Part shown: positions 47,233 to 56,886 of the stretch, in pieces
How the letters are laid out: every line of letters begins with the position of its first letter
Numbering within the stretch: position 1 is the stretch's first letter
DNA from: Enterovibrio coralii
GTDB lineage: Bacteria > Pseudomonadota > Gammaproteobacteria > Enterobacterales > Vibrionaceae
Assembly: GCF_001559595.1 (NCBI RefSeq)
Contig: NZ_LNTY01000060.1
Span: 124,001 to 188,000 of the forward strand
Direction of reading: 5' to 3'
DNA: 64,000 nucleotides
Notes under the pieces: model-generated
Seen by the model: only the letters and a program-made list of their open reading frames with translations
What the model was told of the DNA's origin: nothing
Databases searched by the model: none
Made by a program: the position numbers and the translations under genes

Positions 47233-47857
47233 TACTAAAGAACTGAAAAAGAATCTGTGGGGCCCACTGTTAGACAACAACCCAATCGCCCTTCAGGTAC
47301 TGGGTGTGTGTTCTGCACTGGCAGTAACCACCAAGCTGGAAACAGCATTTGTAATGACCATTGCGGTAGTATTCGTAACGGCATTCTCAAACCTGTTTGT
47401 TTCTGCGATTCGTAACCACATTCCTAACTCTGTACGTATCATCGTTCAGATGGCGATCATCGCATCGCTGGTAATCGTGGTTGACCAGATCCTGAAAGCT
47501 TACGTTTACGACATCTCTAAGCAGCTGTCAGTATTCGTTGGTCTGATCATTACCAACTGTATCGTTATGGGTCGTGCAGAAGCGTATGCAATGAAGTCTG
47601 CGCCACTGCCATCTTTCATCGACGGTATCGGTAACGGTTTGGGCTACGGCTTCGTACTGATCACTGTTGGTTTCTTCCGTGAACTGCTGGGCTCTGGCAA
47701 GCTGTTTGGTGTATCTATCCTGCCTCTGACTTCAGAAGGCGGTTGGTACCAGCCGAACGGTCTGATGCTACTGGCTCCATCTGCGTTCTTCCTGATCGGC
47801 TTCCTGATCTGGGCTGTACGTACGTTCAAACCTGAACAAATTGAAGCGAAGGAGTAA
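47225..47857 (+). CDS. nqrD: Na+-NQR subunit D
   Basis: Six-helix membrane subunit; with NqrE it holds the intramembrane [2Fe-2S] centre and forms part of the ion path. 210 residues: NPIALQVLGVCSALAVTTKLETAFVM, and GLIITNCIVMGRAEAYAM with the iron ligand Cys. Overlaps nqrC by eight bases. Confidence 0.97.
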   Translation: MADTKELKKNLWGPLLDNNPIALQVLGVCSALAVTTKLETAFVMTIAVVFVTAFSNLFVSAIRNHIPNSVRIIVQMAIIASLVIVVDQILKAYVYDISKQLSVFVGLIITNCIVMGRAEAYAMKSAPLPSFIDGIGNGLGYGFVLITVGFFRELLGSGKLFGVSILPLTSEGGWYQPNGLMLLAPSAFFLIGFLIWAVRTFKPEQIEAKE

Positions 47858-47864
47858 GGACGTA

Positions 47865-48461
47865 ATGGAACATTACATCAGCCTGCTGGTTCGTTCGATC
47901 TTTATCGAAAACCTAGCACTGTCTTTCTTCCTGGGTATGTGTACTTTCTTGGCGGTGTCTAAGAAAGTTAAAACCTCTTTCGGTCTGGGTGTTGCGGTTA
48001 TCGTAGTACTGTCTGTGGCCGTTCCGGTTAACAACCTGATTTACACTTATGTACTGAAAAACGGTGCGATTGTTGAAGGCGTGGATCTGACTTTCCTGAA
48101 CTTCATCACTTTCATCGGCGTTATCGCGGCACTGGTACAGATCCTGGAAATGGTTCTGGACCGCTTCTTCCCGCCGCTATACAACGCACTGGGTATCTTC
48201 CTGCCGCTGATCACAGTTAACTGTGCGATCTTCGGTGGCGTATCTTTCATGGTTCAACGTGACTACAACTTCATGGAGTCTGTGGTTTACGGTTTCGGCT
48301 CTGGTGTGGGCTGGATGCTGGCGATTGTTGCGCTGGCAGGTATCCGTGAAAAGATGAAGTACTCTGATGTACCACCTGCACTTCGTGGTCTAGGTATTAC
48401 CTTTATCACGGTAGGTTTGATGGCGTTGGGCTTTATGTCTTTCTCCGGTGTTCAACTGTAA
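47865..48461 (+). CDS. nqrE: Na+-NQR subunit E
   Basis: Six-helix partner of NqrD with inverted topology; 198 residues. Begins MEHYISLLVRSIFIENLALSFFLGMCTFLAVS, and has FLPLITVNCAIFGGVSFM with the second-half Cys. ATG 47865, seven bases after the nqrD stop codon and following AAGGA; the longer frame from 47841 is rejected since it overlaps nqrD and lacks conservation. Confidence 0.97.
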   Translation: MEHYISLLVRSIFIENLALSFFLGMCTFLAVSKKVKTSFGLGVAVIVVLSVAVPVNNLIYTYVLKNGAIVEGVDLTFLNFITFIGVIAALVQILEMVLDRFFPPLYNALGIFLPLITVNCAIFGGVSFMVQRDYNFMESVVYGFGSGVGWMLAIVALAGIREKMKYSDVPPALRGLGITFITVGLMALGFMSFSGVQL

Positions 48462-48492
48462 GTCGGGTAAACCGCGAATTAAGGAATAGTCA

Positions 48493-49716
48493 ATGGACAT
48501 TATTCTTGGTGTAGTGATGTTTACTCTAATCGTACTGGCTCTGGTACTGGTGATTCTGTTCGCCAAGTCCAAGCTGGTACCATCAGGTGACATCACCATC
48601 TCTGTAAACGGCGATCCAAACCTTGCGATCACCACACAGCCAGGCGGCAAACTGCTGGGTGCTCTGGCAGGTGCAGGTGTATTCGTATCATCTGCATGTG
48701 GTGGCGGTGGCTCTTGTGGCCAGTGTCGCGTGAAAATCAAATCTGGCGGCGGTGACATTCTGCCAACAGAACTTGATCACATCAGCAAAGGTGAAGCGCG
48801 TGAAGGCGAGCGTCTGGCCTGTCAGGTAGCAATGAAAACTGACATGGACATCGAGCTGCCTGAAGAAATCTTCGGCGTGAAGAAGTGGGAATGTACTGTT
48901 ATCTCTAACGATAACAAAGCAACCTTCATCAAAGAGCTGAAGCTGCAAATTCCAGATGGCGAGTCTGTTCCGTTCCGTGCGGGTGGTTACATCCAAATCG
49001 AAGCGCCAGCTCACCACGTTAAGTATGCTGACTTCGATGTACCAGAAGAGTACCGCGAAGACTGGGACAAGTTTAACCTGTTCCGCTACGAGTCTAAGGT
49101 AAACGAAGACACGATCCGTGCATACTCAATGGCTAACTACCCAGAAGAGTTTGGCATCATCATGCTGAACGTGCGTATCGCAACGCCGCCACCTAACAAC
49201 CCAGACGTACCACCAGGCATCATGTCTTCGTACATCTGGTCTCTGAAAGAAGGTGACAAGTGTACTATCTCTGGCCCATTCGGTGAGTTCTTCGCGAAAG
49301 ACACCGATGCAGAAATGGTATTCGTTGGCGGTGGTGCAGGTATGGCACCAATGCGTTCGCACATCTTTGACCAGCTGAAGCGTCTGAAGTCTACACGTAA
49401 GATGTCTTTCTGGTACGGTGCGCGTTCTAAGCGTGAAATGTTCTACGTAGAAGATTTCGACGGCCTACAAGCTGAGAATGAAAACTTCGTATGGCACTGT
49501 GCTCTGTCAGATCCTCTGCCAGAAGACAACTGGGAAGGCTACACTGGCTTTATCCACAACGTGCTTTACGAAAACTACCTGCGTGACCATGAAGCGCCAG
49601 AAGATTGTGAGTTCTACATGTGTGGTCCTCCAATGATGAACGCTGCTGTTATCGGTATGCTGAAAGATCTGGGTGTTGAAGATGAAAACATCCTGCTGGA
49701 TGACTTCGGTGGCTAA
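48493..49716 (+). CDS. nqrF: Na+-NQR subunit F
   Basis: NADH-oxidising entry subunit. 407 residues: one N-terminal membrane helix, a plant-type [2Fe-2S] domain (SSACGGGGSCGQCRVKI plus a later Cys in ERLACQVA), and a ferredoxin-reductase module with FAD site (RAYSMANYPEE) and NADH site (VFVGGGAGMAPMRSHIFDQL; FYMCGPPMMN). Ends ...ILLDDFGG, the standard C-terminus. Last nqr structural gene, with a terminator behind it. Confidence 0.97.
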   Translation: MDIILGVVMFTLIVLALVLVILFAKSKLVPSGDITISVNGDPNLAITTQPGGKLLGALAGAGVFVSSACGGGGSCGQCRVKIKSGGGDILPTELDHISKGEAREGERLACQVAMKTDMDIELPEEIFGVKKWECTVISNDNKATFIKELKLQIPDGESVPFRAGGYIQIEAPAHHVKYADFDVPEEYREDWDKFNLFRYESKVNEDTIRAYSMANYPEEFGIIMLNVRIATPPPNNPDVPPGIMSSYIWSLKEGDKCTISGPFGEFFAKDTDAEMVFVGGGAGMAPMRSHIFDQLKRLKSTRKMSFWYGARSKREMFYVEDFDGLQAENENFVWHCALSDPLPEDNWEGYTGFIHNVLYENYLRDHEAPEDCEFYMCGPPMMNAAVIGMLKDLGVEDENILLDDFGG

Positions 49717-49737
49717 TTGCCCTCAAGTCTGAAAGAG

Positions 49738-49767
49738 AAAATGGCTGGCCTTTGGGTCAGCCATTTT
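49738..49767 (+). terminator. Terminator after nqrF
   Basis: AAAATGGCTG(G)CC with GG(T)CAGCCATTTT, about 20 bases past nqrF; separates the structural operon from apbE-nqrM. Confidence 0.8.
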
Positions 49768-49899
49768 GTATTCAAGGTACAGAAAGTCGTAGTTTGAATA
49801 TCAAGTCAGACAGAATCATTGTTTTCTCAATGGGTTACCTCTTCTCTGAAAGTCGAAAGTGATTCTCTCTGATCCCTGAATAATCAACCGGATGAAGTA

Positions 49900-50915
49900 A
49901 TGAAAAAATTCCTGTTGTCAGTCGGTCTTCTGATCAGCAGCGTGTTGCTGTTGGCTGGCTGTGATAAAACGCCTGAACAAGTACACCTAACGGGTTCCAC
50001 CATGGGCACGTACTACTCGATCAAGTACCTGCCAGCCGATGGCACACCGTCGTCAAAAGACGTACAAGCGGAAATTGATAAGCGTCTTGAGCTGGTGAAT
50101 GACCAGATGTCGACCTATCGCAAAGATTCAGAGCTGAGCCGCTTCAACCAGCACAAGGGCAGTGATCCTGTGGCGGTGTCCGCCGACACGGCGAAAGTGG
50201 TAGCGGAAGCGATTCGCATCAACGAGCTGTCTGATGGCGCATTAGATGTGACGGTTGGGCCCTTGGTGAACTTGTGGGGCTTTGGTCCAGAAGGGCGTCC
50301 AAATCGTGTGCCGTCTGACGAGCAAATTGCAGCACGACGCGCAATGACAGGCATTAAACACCTGAGCGTCGATGGTAATAATCTGATCAAGACCAACCCA
50401 GATTTGTACGTTGACCTGTCATCGATCGCCAAAGGCTTTGGTGTTGATGTGGTGGCCAACTACTTGTCAGAGCTTGGCATTCAGAACTACTTGGTAGAAA
50501 TCGGCGGTGAGTTGCAGCTTAAAGGCGTTAACGGTGAAGGCCAGCCTTGGCGCATTGCTATTGAAAAGCCAACCAACGAGCAACAAACGGTTCAGGAAAT
50601 CATTGCTCCGGGCGACATGGCGATTGCGACGTCTGGTGACTACCGGAACTACTTTGAAGAAAACGGTGTGCGTTACTCGCATACTATCGATCCAAAAACA
50701 GCGAAGCCAATTCACCATCGTCTGGTGTCGGTGACTGTGTTGGATAAGTCTTGTATGACGCTGATGGCCTTTCTACGTCATTTATGGTGTTGGGAGCAGA
50801 TAAAGCGCTGAAGGTAGCGAACAGCGAAAATATCCCTGCATTTTTCATCGTAAAGACGGATAATGGGTATAAAGAAGTCGCATCGGATGCGTTTAAACAA
50901 TATCTATCTCGTTAA
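49900..50915 (+). CDS. apbE: FAD:protein FMN transferase ApbE, frameshifted in this sequence
   Basis: Periplasmic lipoprotein that attaches FMN covalently to Thr of NqrB and NqrC. Lipobox LAGC at residues about 18-21; GSTMGTYYSIKY, DQMSTYRKDSELSRFNQ, DLSSIAKGFGVD, and the metal and FAD segment ATSGDYRNYFEENGVRYSHTIDP. Near 50760 one G is missing (ACGCTGAT for ACGGCTGAT); adding it gives CMTADGLSTSFMVLGADKAL and a normal end at 50915. About 338 residues. Sits right behind the nqr operon it serves. Confidence 0.95.
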
Positions 50916-50924
50916 GGTAAAAAG

Positions 50925-51146
50925 ATGTCTGTATATCTGATAACGTTTTCGGTCTTCCTGCTTGTGATTGCAGGCATGGCAATCGGCTTCATTATTCAGC
51001 GTAAGACCATCAGCGGTAGCTGCGGTGGTTTGGGTGCGGTTGGCATTGAGAAAGAATGTGACTGCCCAGAGCCATGTGATGCGCGTAAAAAGCGCGAAGC
51101 GCGCGCGGCGAAAACCGATGAATGGAAGAAGAATCAAATTCTTTAA
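50925..51146 (+). CDS. nqrM: Na+-NQR maturation factor NqrM
   Basis: Small membrane protein needed to install the iron centre coordinated by NqrD and NqrE. 73 residues: one membrane helix (VYLITFSVFLLVIAGMAIGFII) followed by the cysteine-rich segment GSCGGLGAVGIEKECDCPEPC, which is the family signature (DUF539). AAGGTAAAAAG precedes the ATG at 50925, ten bases after apbE, so the two are cotranscribed. Confidence 0.95.
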   Translation: MSVYLITFSVFLLVIAGMAIGFIIQRKTISGSCGGLGAVGIEKECDCPEPCDARKKREARAAKTDEWKKNQIL

Positions 51147-51155
51147 TTTCCTCAC

Positions 51156-51184
51156 AAACACCAGTCTCTGACTGGTGTTTGTTT
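51156..51184. terminator. Bidirectional terminator between nqrM and the GGDEF gene
   Basis: AAACACCAGTC-TCT-GACTGGTGTTT, symmetric, between two convergent genes; it slightly overlaps the last codon of the minus-strand gene. Confidence 0.85.
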
Positions 51185-52406
51185 ATGTAACAATCGCGTT
51201 TCTTCCCTGTCTTTTTGCCTCGTAGAGTAAATCATCAGCCATCTTCATTAACTTGGTCACTGGCAACTCTGCCGTGGCGACGCCGATGCTGACGGTAAAG
51301 CGTATTACCTTTCCTTCAAACTCAACCTTGGTTTGGGCGATATGCTCTTTAAACGCAGTGAGTTCATCGAGAAATTGCGGCGTTAGTTCGGTATTGAGCA
51401 CGACAAACTCCTCGCCACCGAGTCGGGCTGGCAAGGCACTGCTGAATGCTTTGGACAAGGCCTCCCCTAAAAACTTCAACACTTCATCGCCGCCATCATG
51501 TCCGTACTGATCGTTGATCTTTTTAAAGTGATCGACGTCTATCATGGCGATGGATTTAACAGGCGTGGGGTTGTCGCACGCGACGTTAAAGAAATAACGT
51601 CGGTTCCATAGCTGGGTGAGTTCGTCTTTGTTCGCCATCGCAAAAAGTTGCGCATTGGCATCTTGTATCTCTAACACCGAATGGATGCGGCAATAGAGTT
51701 CTTCTTTGGTAAAGGATTTATCGAGATAGTCACTCGCGCCCGCTTTGAGAAACTGCGCCACCACATCTTTATCTTTACCCGCAGAAAGGCCGACTATCGC
51801 AAGGTGGTCGCGACTTTTAAGCTGACGCAGTCTATGGGTGAGTGTTACGCCATCCATGTTCGGCATGATATGGTCTGCAATGACCAGAGAGATATCTTCA
51901 TTTTCGTTAAAAATATCTAACGCCTCTATGCCGTCCAGTGCTGAGAAAACCGTGAGATTTTGACGTTCTAATAGTTCGGCAAGATAGCACTGCATGGCTT
52001 GCGAATCGTCAACGACGAGGGCCTTCTTGCCGTGGTTATGCTTAATGCGGTTGAGTATCGGGATCAGAAAACTGAGGGAAACGATGCTGTCTTTTAACAA
52101 GTAATCGAGGATCCCTTTATTCAGCGTGGTCTCTTTTCGCTTGGTGTCAGAGTTACCCGTTAGAACGATAACGCGATGTCCTTTTTCTAACACGTAATCG
52201 ATAATTTCGCCCTTTGGCGCGTCGGGTAAGGTGTAATCCAACACGGAGCAAAGCAGGTTGGGATTACCTTCAAGGTAGGTGATGGCATCGGAAAAGGTGC
52301 TCATGACAATAGGCAGATAGCCCGCATCGACAAGTAACTCACTGATATAGTGTTGGAATACTGGACTATCCTCCACGACCAGCACGTAGTTTGATGATCT
52401 TGTCAT
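51183..52406 (-). CDS. Response regulator with two receiver domains and a GGDEF domain
   Basis: 407 residues, PleD-like REC-REC-GGDEF, predicted diguanylate cyclase making c-di-GMP on phosphorylation. First receiver: VLVVEDSP and phospho-site candidate CSVLDYTLP; second receiver: KALVVDDSQ and VIADHIMPNMDG. The GGDEF domain has DELTQLWNRRYFF, the metal-binding MIDVDHFKKIND, and an intact ARLGGEEFVVL active site. The RxxD feedback-inhibition site is absent (residues before GGEEF are SSALPAR). No kinase is encoded nearby. Diverges from dinB. Confidence 0.93.
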   Translation of the reverse strand: MTRSSNYVLVVEDSPVFQHYISELLVDAGYLPIVMSTFSDAITYLEGNPNLLCSVLDYTLPDAPKGEIIDYVLEKGHRVIVLTGNSDTKRKETTLNKGILDYLLKDSIVSLSFLIPILNRIKHNHGKKALVVDDSQAMQCYLAELLERQNLTVFSALDGIEALDIFNENEDISLVIADHIMPNMDGVTLTHRLRQLKSRDHLAIVGLSAGKDKDVVAQFLKAGASDYLDKSFTKEELYCRIHSVLEIQDANAQLFAMANKDELTQLWNRRYFFNVACDNPTPVKSIAMIDVDHFKKINDQYGHDGGDEVLKFLGEALSKAFSSALPARLGGEEFVVLNTELTPQFLDELTAFKEHIAQTKVEFEGKVIRFTVSIGVATAELPVTKLMKMADDLLYEAKRQGRNAIVT

Positions 52407-52430
52407 TTTTGTCCCTGCCTAGTTTATTGA

Positions 52431-52444
52431 TAGTGGTATCACTA
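52431..52444. promoter_or_regulatory. Inverted repeat between the GGDEF gene and dinB
   Basis: TAGTGGTATCACTA, arms TAGTG and CACTA with a four-base centre, 25 bases upstream of the GGDEF gene start. Position suggests an operator for that gene; the regulator is unknown. Confidence 0.3.
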
Positions 52445-52482
52445 ACAAAACTATAGTCGCTTTAATGAGCATCATTTCAGCA

Positions 52483-52511
52483 TTGACAGTAAGGACTATA
52501 CTGTTTATATA
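52483..52511 (+). promoter_or_regulatory. dinB promoter
   Basis: Consensus TTGACA at 52483-52488, 17 bases, then TATATA at 52506-52511. The LexA box covers the -10 element. Confidence 0.7.
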
Positions 52512-52516
52512 TACAG
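52501..52516. promoter_or_regulatory. LexA (SOS) box of dinB
   Basis: CTGTTTATATATACAG: perfect CTGT-N8-ACAG with the AT-rich alternating centre typical of strong LexA sites. It overlaps the -10 hexamer, 27 bases before the dinB ATG. Confidence 0.92.
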
Positions 52517-52542
52517 CTTAGTTTTGACCGAGTTTTCTTTGA

Positions 52543-53601
52543 ATGAGAAAGATCATCCACGTCGACATGGATTGTTTTTACGCGGCCGTTGAAATGCGCG
52601 ATAACGCGGAGCTGCGAAACATTCCTTTGGCCATTGGCGGCTCTGAAAAGCGTCGCGGGGTGATCTCTACTTGTAACTACATTGCCCGCAAGTTTGGTGT
52701 CCGCTCTGCCATGGCCACCGCACATGCGAAAAAGCTTTGTCCTAATCTCACCGTCATTCGCGGAGATATGAACAAATACAAAGCCGTCTCCCGTCAAATT
52801 CGCGCGATATTCGAACGCTATACCGACAAAATAGAACCCCTGTCTCTCGACGAAGCCTACTTGGATGTTAGTGATTGCTCACTTTTCCGTGGCTCGGCAA
52901 CCATGATTGCGGAAGATATCCGTCGTGCCATTAAAACCGAGTTGGGGCTGACTGCGTCTGCGGGGGTGGCACCGGTGAAGTTTATCGCCAAGGTCGCATC
53001 TGATATCAACAAACCTGATGGTATTCATGTCGTCACGCCACCAGATGTCGATGAGTTTGTTAAACGCCTGCCATTGGAAAAAATACCGGGTGTTGGCAAA
53101 GTGACGCTCGGCAAATTGCATGAGATGGGGCTGTATGTGGGTGAAGACGTACAGCAATTTGAAAAGAATGCCTTGTTGCAGCGTTTTGGTAAGTTTGGTC
53201 AATCGCTTTGGAATCGCTGCCATGGTGTGGATGACAGACATGTCGAAACCGAGCGAGTGAGAAAGTCAGTCGGCGTCGAGCGCACCTTACCAGAAGACAT
53301 TCAATCTGAAGCCCAGTGTTTGGAAGTGATGGCTTCACTTTACGAGGAAATGGAGCAGCGCTTACGACGAGTGTGTCCTGAAATGGAGATCGCACGTCAG
53401 GGGGTGAAGCTGAAGTTTTCAGACTTTCAGCAAACCACGGTTGAACATCGTCAGTGGCGATATGATGAGAAAATGTTTCCCGATTTGCTCAAAGAAGCGC
53501 TGGAAAGACAACAGGGCAGGGGCGTGAGATTAATAGGATTAAACGTCGGCCTAAAAGCTGAAGACAAGAACGGCCCGTCACAGCTTAGCTTTAATTGGTA
53601 G
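52543..53601 (+). CDS. dinB: DNA polymerase IV
   Basis: Error-prone Y-family polymerase for translesion synthesis, SOS-induced. 352 residues, same scale as E. coli (351). Metal-binding HVDMDCFYAAVEMRDN at the start, SLDEAYLDVSD with the catalytic acidic pair, helix-hairpin-helix KIPGVGKVTLGKL, and little-finger domain with ERTLPEDI. The C-terminal QLSFNW is a good clamp-binding motif (QLxLF-type). LexA control is explicit in the upstream box. Confidence 0.97.
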   Translation: MRKIIHVDMDCFYAAVEMRDNAELRNIPLAIGGSEKRRGVISTCNYIARKFGVRSAMATAHAKKLCPNLTVIRGDMNKYKAVSRQIRAIFERYTDKIEPLSLDEAYLDVSDCSLFRGSATMIAEDIRRAIKTELGLTASAGVAPVKFIAKVASDINKPDGIHVVTPPDVDEFVKRLPLEKIPGVGKVTLGKLHEMGLYVGEDVQQFEKNALLQRFGKFGQSLWNRCHGVDDRHVETERVRKSVGVERTLPEDIQSEAQCLEVMASLYEEMEQRLRRVCPEMEIARQGVKLKFSDFQQTTVEHRQWRYDEKMFPDLLKEALERQQGRGVRLIGLNVGLKAEDKNGPSQLSFNW

Positions 53602-53620
53602 CTTGAGCTTAGCGGAAACA

Positions 53621-53646
53621 AAAAGAGCACCCTGAGGTGCTCTTTG
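53621..53646. terminator. Bidirectional terminator between dinB and pepD
   Basis: AAAGAGCACC-CTGA-GGTGCTCTTT between the two convergent genes. Confidence 0.85.
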
Positions 53647-53662
53647 TCGTTGGAACAGAGAA

Positions 53663-55123
53663 TTATGCTTTCTCTGGGATCGCTTTTAGAATCGCAATCA
53701 TTTGTTCCCAGAACAGGCCAACAGTTTCGATGTTCACTTTCTCATCCGGTGAATGAGGGAACTTGATGGTTGGACCGAAAGAAATCATATCCATGTTTGG
53801 ATACGGTTCTTTGAACAAACCACATTCCAGACCCGCGTGGATCACCATGATGTTTGGAATACGGCCATAGATGTCTTCGTAAGTTTTACGGAAAACATGC
53901 ATGATTTCTGACTCTGGGTTTGGTTTCCAGCCAGGGTAAGCACCAGAGAACGCAACCTTCGCACCTGCCAGTTCGCCCAACGAGGTCAGCATGCTCTCTA
54001 CATAGCTGCGACCGCTGTCTGCCAGTGAACGGATCAGACACAGCAGTGTCATGGTGTTCTCTTCTGTGGTGATCACACCCAGATTCAGTGACGTTTCAAC
54101 CACGCCCTGAATGTCGTCGCTCATGCGGATCACGCCGTTTGGACAGCTGTTGATGGTCGCAATGATGCGCGCTTGGGTAGACGCGGTAAGTGCTTGCTCA
54201 CTGATTGCTACGTCAGCCACAGACAGCGCAATCGACGTTTCAATCGCACCCAGCTCTTCAGTCAGCAGGTTTTGGTAGTAGCTGAACAGTGATGCCAGTT
54301 TCTCTGCGTTTTCCGCAGGCAGGGCGATATCTGCAAATGCTTCACGTGGAATCGCGTTACGCAGCGTACCGCCACGAATAGACAGAACGCGAATGCCTAG
54401 CTCTTCTGCATGACCAGCAAGGAAACGACCCAGCAGTTTGTTGGCGTTTGCACGGCCAGTGTGAATGTCACAACCCGAGTGACCGCCTTTCAGACCTTTA
54501 ACTTGCAGTGTTTTACCGACAAAGCCTTCTGATACTGCTTCACGCTCAAGCGCGAAAGTCAGTGATGAGTCAACGCCACCTGCGCAACCCATGTAGATTT
54601 CACCTTCTTGCTCTGAATCGGTGTTCAGCAGAATATCGCCTTCCAGCCAGCCTTCTTTCAGGCCGAATGCGCCTGTCATGCCCGCTTCTTCGTCGATGGT
54701 CAGCAGCACTTCCAGTGGACCGTGTTCAATCTCTTTTGACGCCAGCACTGCCAGACATGCCGCCATGCCCATGCCGTTATCTGCGCCAAGAGTTGTGCCG
54801 TCTGCGGTAACCCATTCGCCGTCAATGTATGGGCGGATTGGATCGGTCACGAAGTCATGGTCTGTGTTTTCGTTCTTTTGAGGGACCATGTCGATGTGCG
54901 CTTGCAGCACCACGCCTTTGCGGTTTTCCATGCCTGCGGTCGCAGGTTTTTTAATGATGACATTGCCTACATCATCACGTTTAACGGCTAACCCTTCGCT
55001 GGTTGCCCAATCAATGATGTATTGCGCCAGTGCTTCTTCATGCTTAGAAGGATGAGGAATCGAACAAATCTTATCGAAAAATTGCCACACAGGTTGCGGC
55101 GACAGTTGGCTGATCTCAGACAC
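53663..55123 (-). CDS. pepD: Cytosol non-specific dipeptidase (aminoacyl-histidine dipeptidase)
   Basis: M20-family zinc dipeptidase cleaving dipeptides such as carnosine. 486 residues. Metal ligands in VVLQAHIDMV, LGADNGMGMA, TIDEEAGMTGA, NTDSEQEGE, and HAGLECG. Dimerisation domain in the middle (GGHSGCDIHTGRANANKLLGRF). Begins MSEISQLSPQPVWQFFDKICSIPHPSKHEE. Monocistronic. In E. coli pepD lies near gpt, so the local order (dinB, pepD, gpt, frsA, crl, proBA) is largely conserved. Confidence 0.96.
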   Translation of the reverse strand: MSEISQLSPQPVWQFFDKICSIPHPSKHEEALAQYIIDWATSEGLAVKRDDVGNVIIKKPATAGMENRKGVVLQAHIDMVPQKNENTDHDFVTDPIRPYIDGEWVTADGTTLGADNGMGMAACLAVLASKEIEHGPLEVLLTIDEEAGMTGAFGLKEGWLEGDILLNTDSEQEGEIYMGCAGGVDSSLTFALEREAVSEGFVGKTLQVKGLKGGHSGCDIHTGRANANKLLGRFLAGHAEELGIRVLSIRGGTLRNAIPREAFADIALPAENAEKLASLFSYYQNLLTEELGAIETSIALSVADVAISEQALTASTQARIIATINSCPNGVIRMSDDIQGVVETSLNLGVITTEENTMTLLCLIRSLADSGRSYVESMLTSLGELAGAKVAFSGAYPGWKPNPESEIMHVFRKTYEDIYGRIPNIMVIHAGLECGLFKEPYPNMDMISFGPTIKFPHSPDEKVNIETVGLFWEQMIAILKAIPEKA

Positions 55124-55245
55124 AGGCTTTCTCCAGAAAAAGAAAATCGGCGTATACCGAAAAAGTTTACGCCGATAAGCTAACAGAATTTGTAACGGAA
55201 AAGTATGCCTTGTTAAAAGGATATCCCTATAAATCCGATAGGTGA

Positions 55246-56886
55246 CTAAATCTTAAACTGCCCAATGGCACTTTTAAGTTGTACACCTACTGCGGACAGG
55301 GCAAGGCTTTGTTCCGTGAGATCGCGACTCTGTTGAACCGTTTCTTTTCCTTTATCGACCAAGCTGTGCAGGTTCTGGTTAATTTCCTCAGTCGCGGATG
55401 CCGTTTGGCTACATGCTGACGCGATTTGGTGGTTCACGCCCATGATGTCGCTGACCTTGGTATCAATCGCGTTCAAGGCCTCCAGAACTTCTTCATTGCT
55501 CTGTGCGGCGCCTTCTGAAAGGCGCTGCGTGGTGCTGAGTTCACTGTTGAGTGACGCCGCGCGGCTTTGCAGATTCGAAATAATTTCTTCGATTTCATCT
55601 GTGCTTTGCTGCGTGCGAATCGCCAAGGTTCTTACCTCATCTGCGACCACGGCAAAGCCTCGACCTTGCTCGCCAGCGCGTGCAGCTTCAATTGCAGCGT
55701 TCAGTGCCAGCAGGTTAGTTTGCTCAGCGATGGTACGAATCACATCCAGCACCTTGCCAACGTTCTTAGAGTCATCGGCGAGATGGTTAGATTCATAGCC
55801 AGCGGTTTGAATGCTGCTGATCATGGCGGACATCTGTTGGCTCATTTCCGCCACTACGCGCTGACCTTGCGCACAACCTGCGGCGGCGTCTGTTGCACCT
55901 TCGGCAGCCATCGATGCTGAGTTAGAGATCTCTTGGTTACTTGCTAGCAGTTCGTTAACTGCCGCTGCAATGCTGTCGATCTCTGCACTTTGCAGGTTAG
56001 CGAGACGCTCAGAGGACTCTGATAATCGCGTCATCTCATCTGCTGAATGGGAAAGCGTGTCTGAAACCGGGTGAATTTCACTGACGATGCCGCGGATCTG
56101 ATCGATAAAGCGGTTAAAGAAGCGGGCAATCTGGCTCAGTTCATCTTTACCACTTGGCTCGAGCTTGTGGGTGAGGTCGCCGTCGCCACTTGAGATATTG
56201 CGAAGCGCATTCGCCGTTTGGGTACTTGGCGCAACGATAGACTGACCAATGACACCACTGATGATAAGCACCACAACGAGAATTGAAGCCACACTATAGA
56301 AGAGGAACTTCAGCTCTTGTGCAAAGGTGGCGGAAACGTCATCCACATAAATACCCGTGCCTAAAATCCAGCCCCAAGGCTTGAACATTTTCACGTAAGA
56401 GACTTTTTCTACCGGAAGCTCTGCGTTGGGTTTACTCCAAAAGTAAGAAACAAAACCTTCACCTGACGTAGTGGCGACTTTTGCCATTTCTACAAAGAGC
56501 TTGTTACCAGCTTTATCTTCAAAGCCAGAGAGATCTTGTCCATTAAGTGCAGGCTTAATGGGATGGAGGATCATGCGAGGGTGGCTGTCATTGACCCAGA
56601 AATAGTTACCGCCGTCATAGCGCATCGATGTGATGGCCGCGAGCGCGTTTTGTTTTGCTTCATCCTCGCTGATTTCGCCTTTCAAGAAACGATCATATTG
56701 GGACGTGACTAAGCTGTGCGCGCTTTCAATCAGGACTTTGGTTTCATCTTGCTTGTACGCCATGAGAGTTTGGAAGTTATGGCTGGCAAAAAGGTAGATG
56801 GGTACAAGCATGGCGAGTAGGGTGATGGAAACGAGGGTAAAGACTCTACTGCGGATATTGATGTTACGAACGGCACTCACAAGCAT
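55246..56886 (-). CDS. Methyl-accepting chemotaxis protein with single Cache sensor
   Basis: Transmembrane chemoreceptor, about 546 residues from ATG 56886. First membrane helix FTLVSITLLAMLVPIYLFA; periplasmic single-Cache domain (MRYDGGNYFWVNDSHPRMILHP, then WGWILGTGIYVDDV); second helix LFYSVASILVVVLIISGVIG; HAMP; and the signalling hairpin EQTNLLALNAAIEAARAGEQGRGFAVVADEVRTLA that binds CheA/CheW. No C-terminal CheR-binding pentapeptide. The ligand is unknown; Cache domains of this type often bind small organic acids. A longer frame from 56997 adds a polar stretch before the first helix and is rejected. Confidence 0.92.
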   Translation of the reverse strand: MLVSAVRNINIRSRVFTLVSITLLAMLVPIYLFASHNFQTLMAYKQDETKVLIESAHSLVTSQYDRFLKGEISEDEAKQNALAAITSMRYDGGNYFWVNDSHPRMILHPIKPALNGQDLSGFEDKAGNKLFVEMAKVATTSGEGFVSYFWSKPNAELPVEKVSYVKMFKPWGWILGTGIYVDDVSATFAQELKFLFYSVASILVVVLIISGVIGQSIVAPSTQTANALRNISSGDGDLTHKLEPSGKDELSQIARFFNRFIDQIRGIVSEIHPVSDTLSHSADEMTRLSESSERLANLQSAEIDSIAAAVNELLASNQEISNSASMAAEGATDAAAGCAQGQRVVAEMSQQMSAMISSIQTAGYESNHLADDSKNVGKVLDVIRTIAEQTNLLALNAAIEAARAGEQGRGFAVVADEVRTLAIRTQQSTDEIEEIISNLQSRAASLNSELSTTQRLSEGAAQSNEEVLEALNAIDTKVSDIMGVNHQIASACSQTASATEEINQNLHSLVDKGKETVQQSRDLTEQSLALSAVGVQLKSAIGQFKI

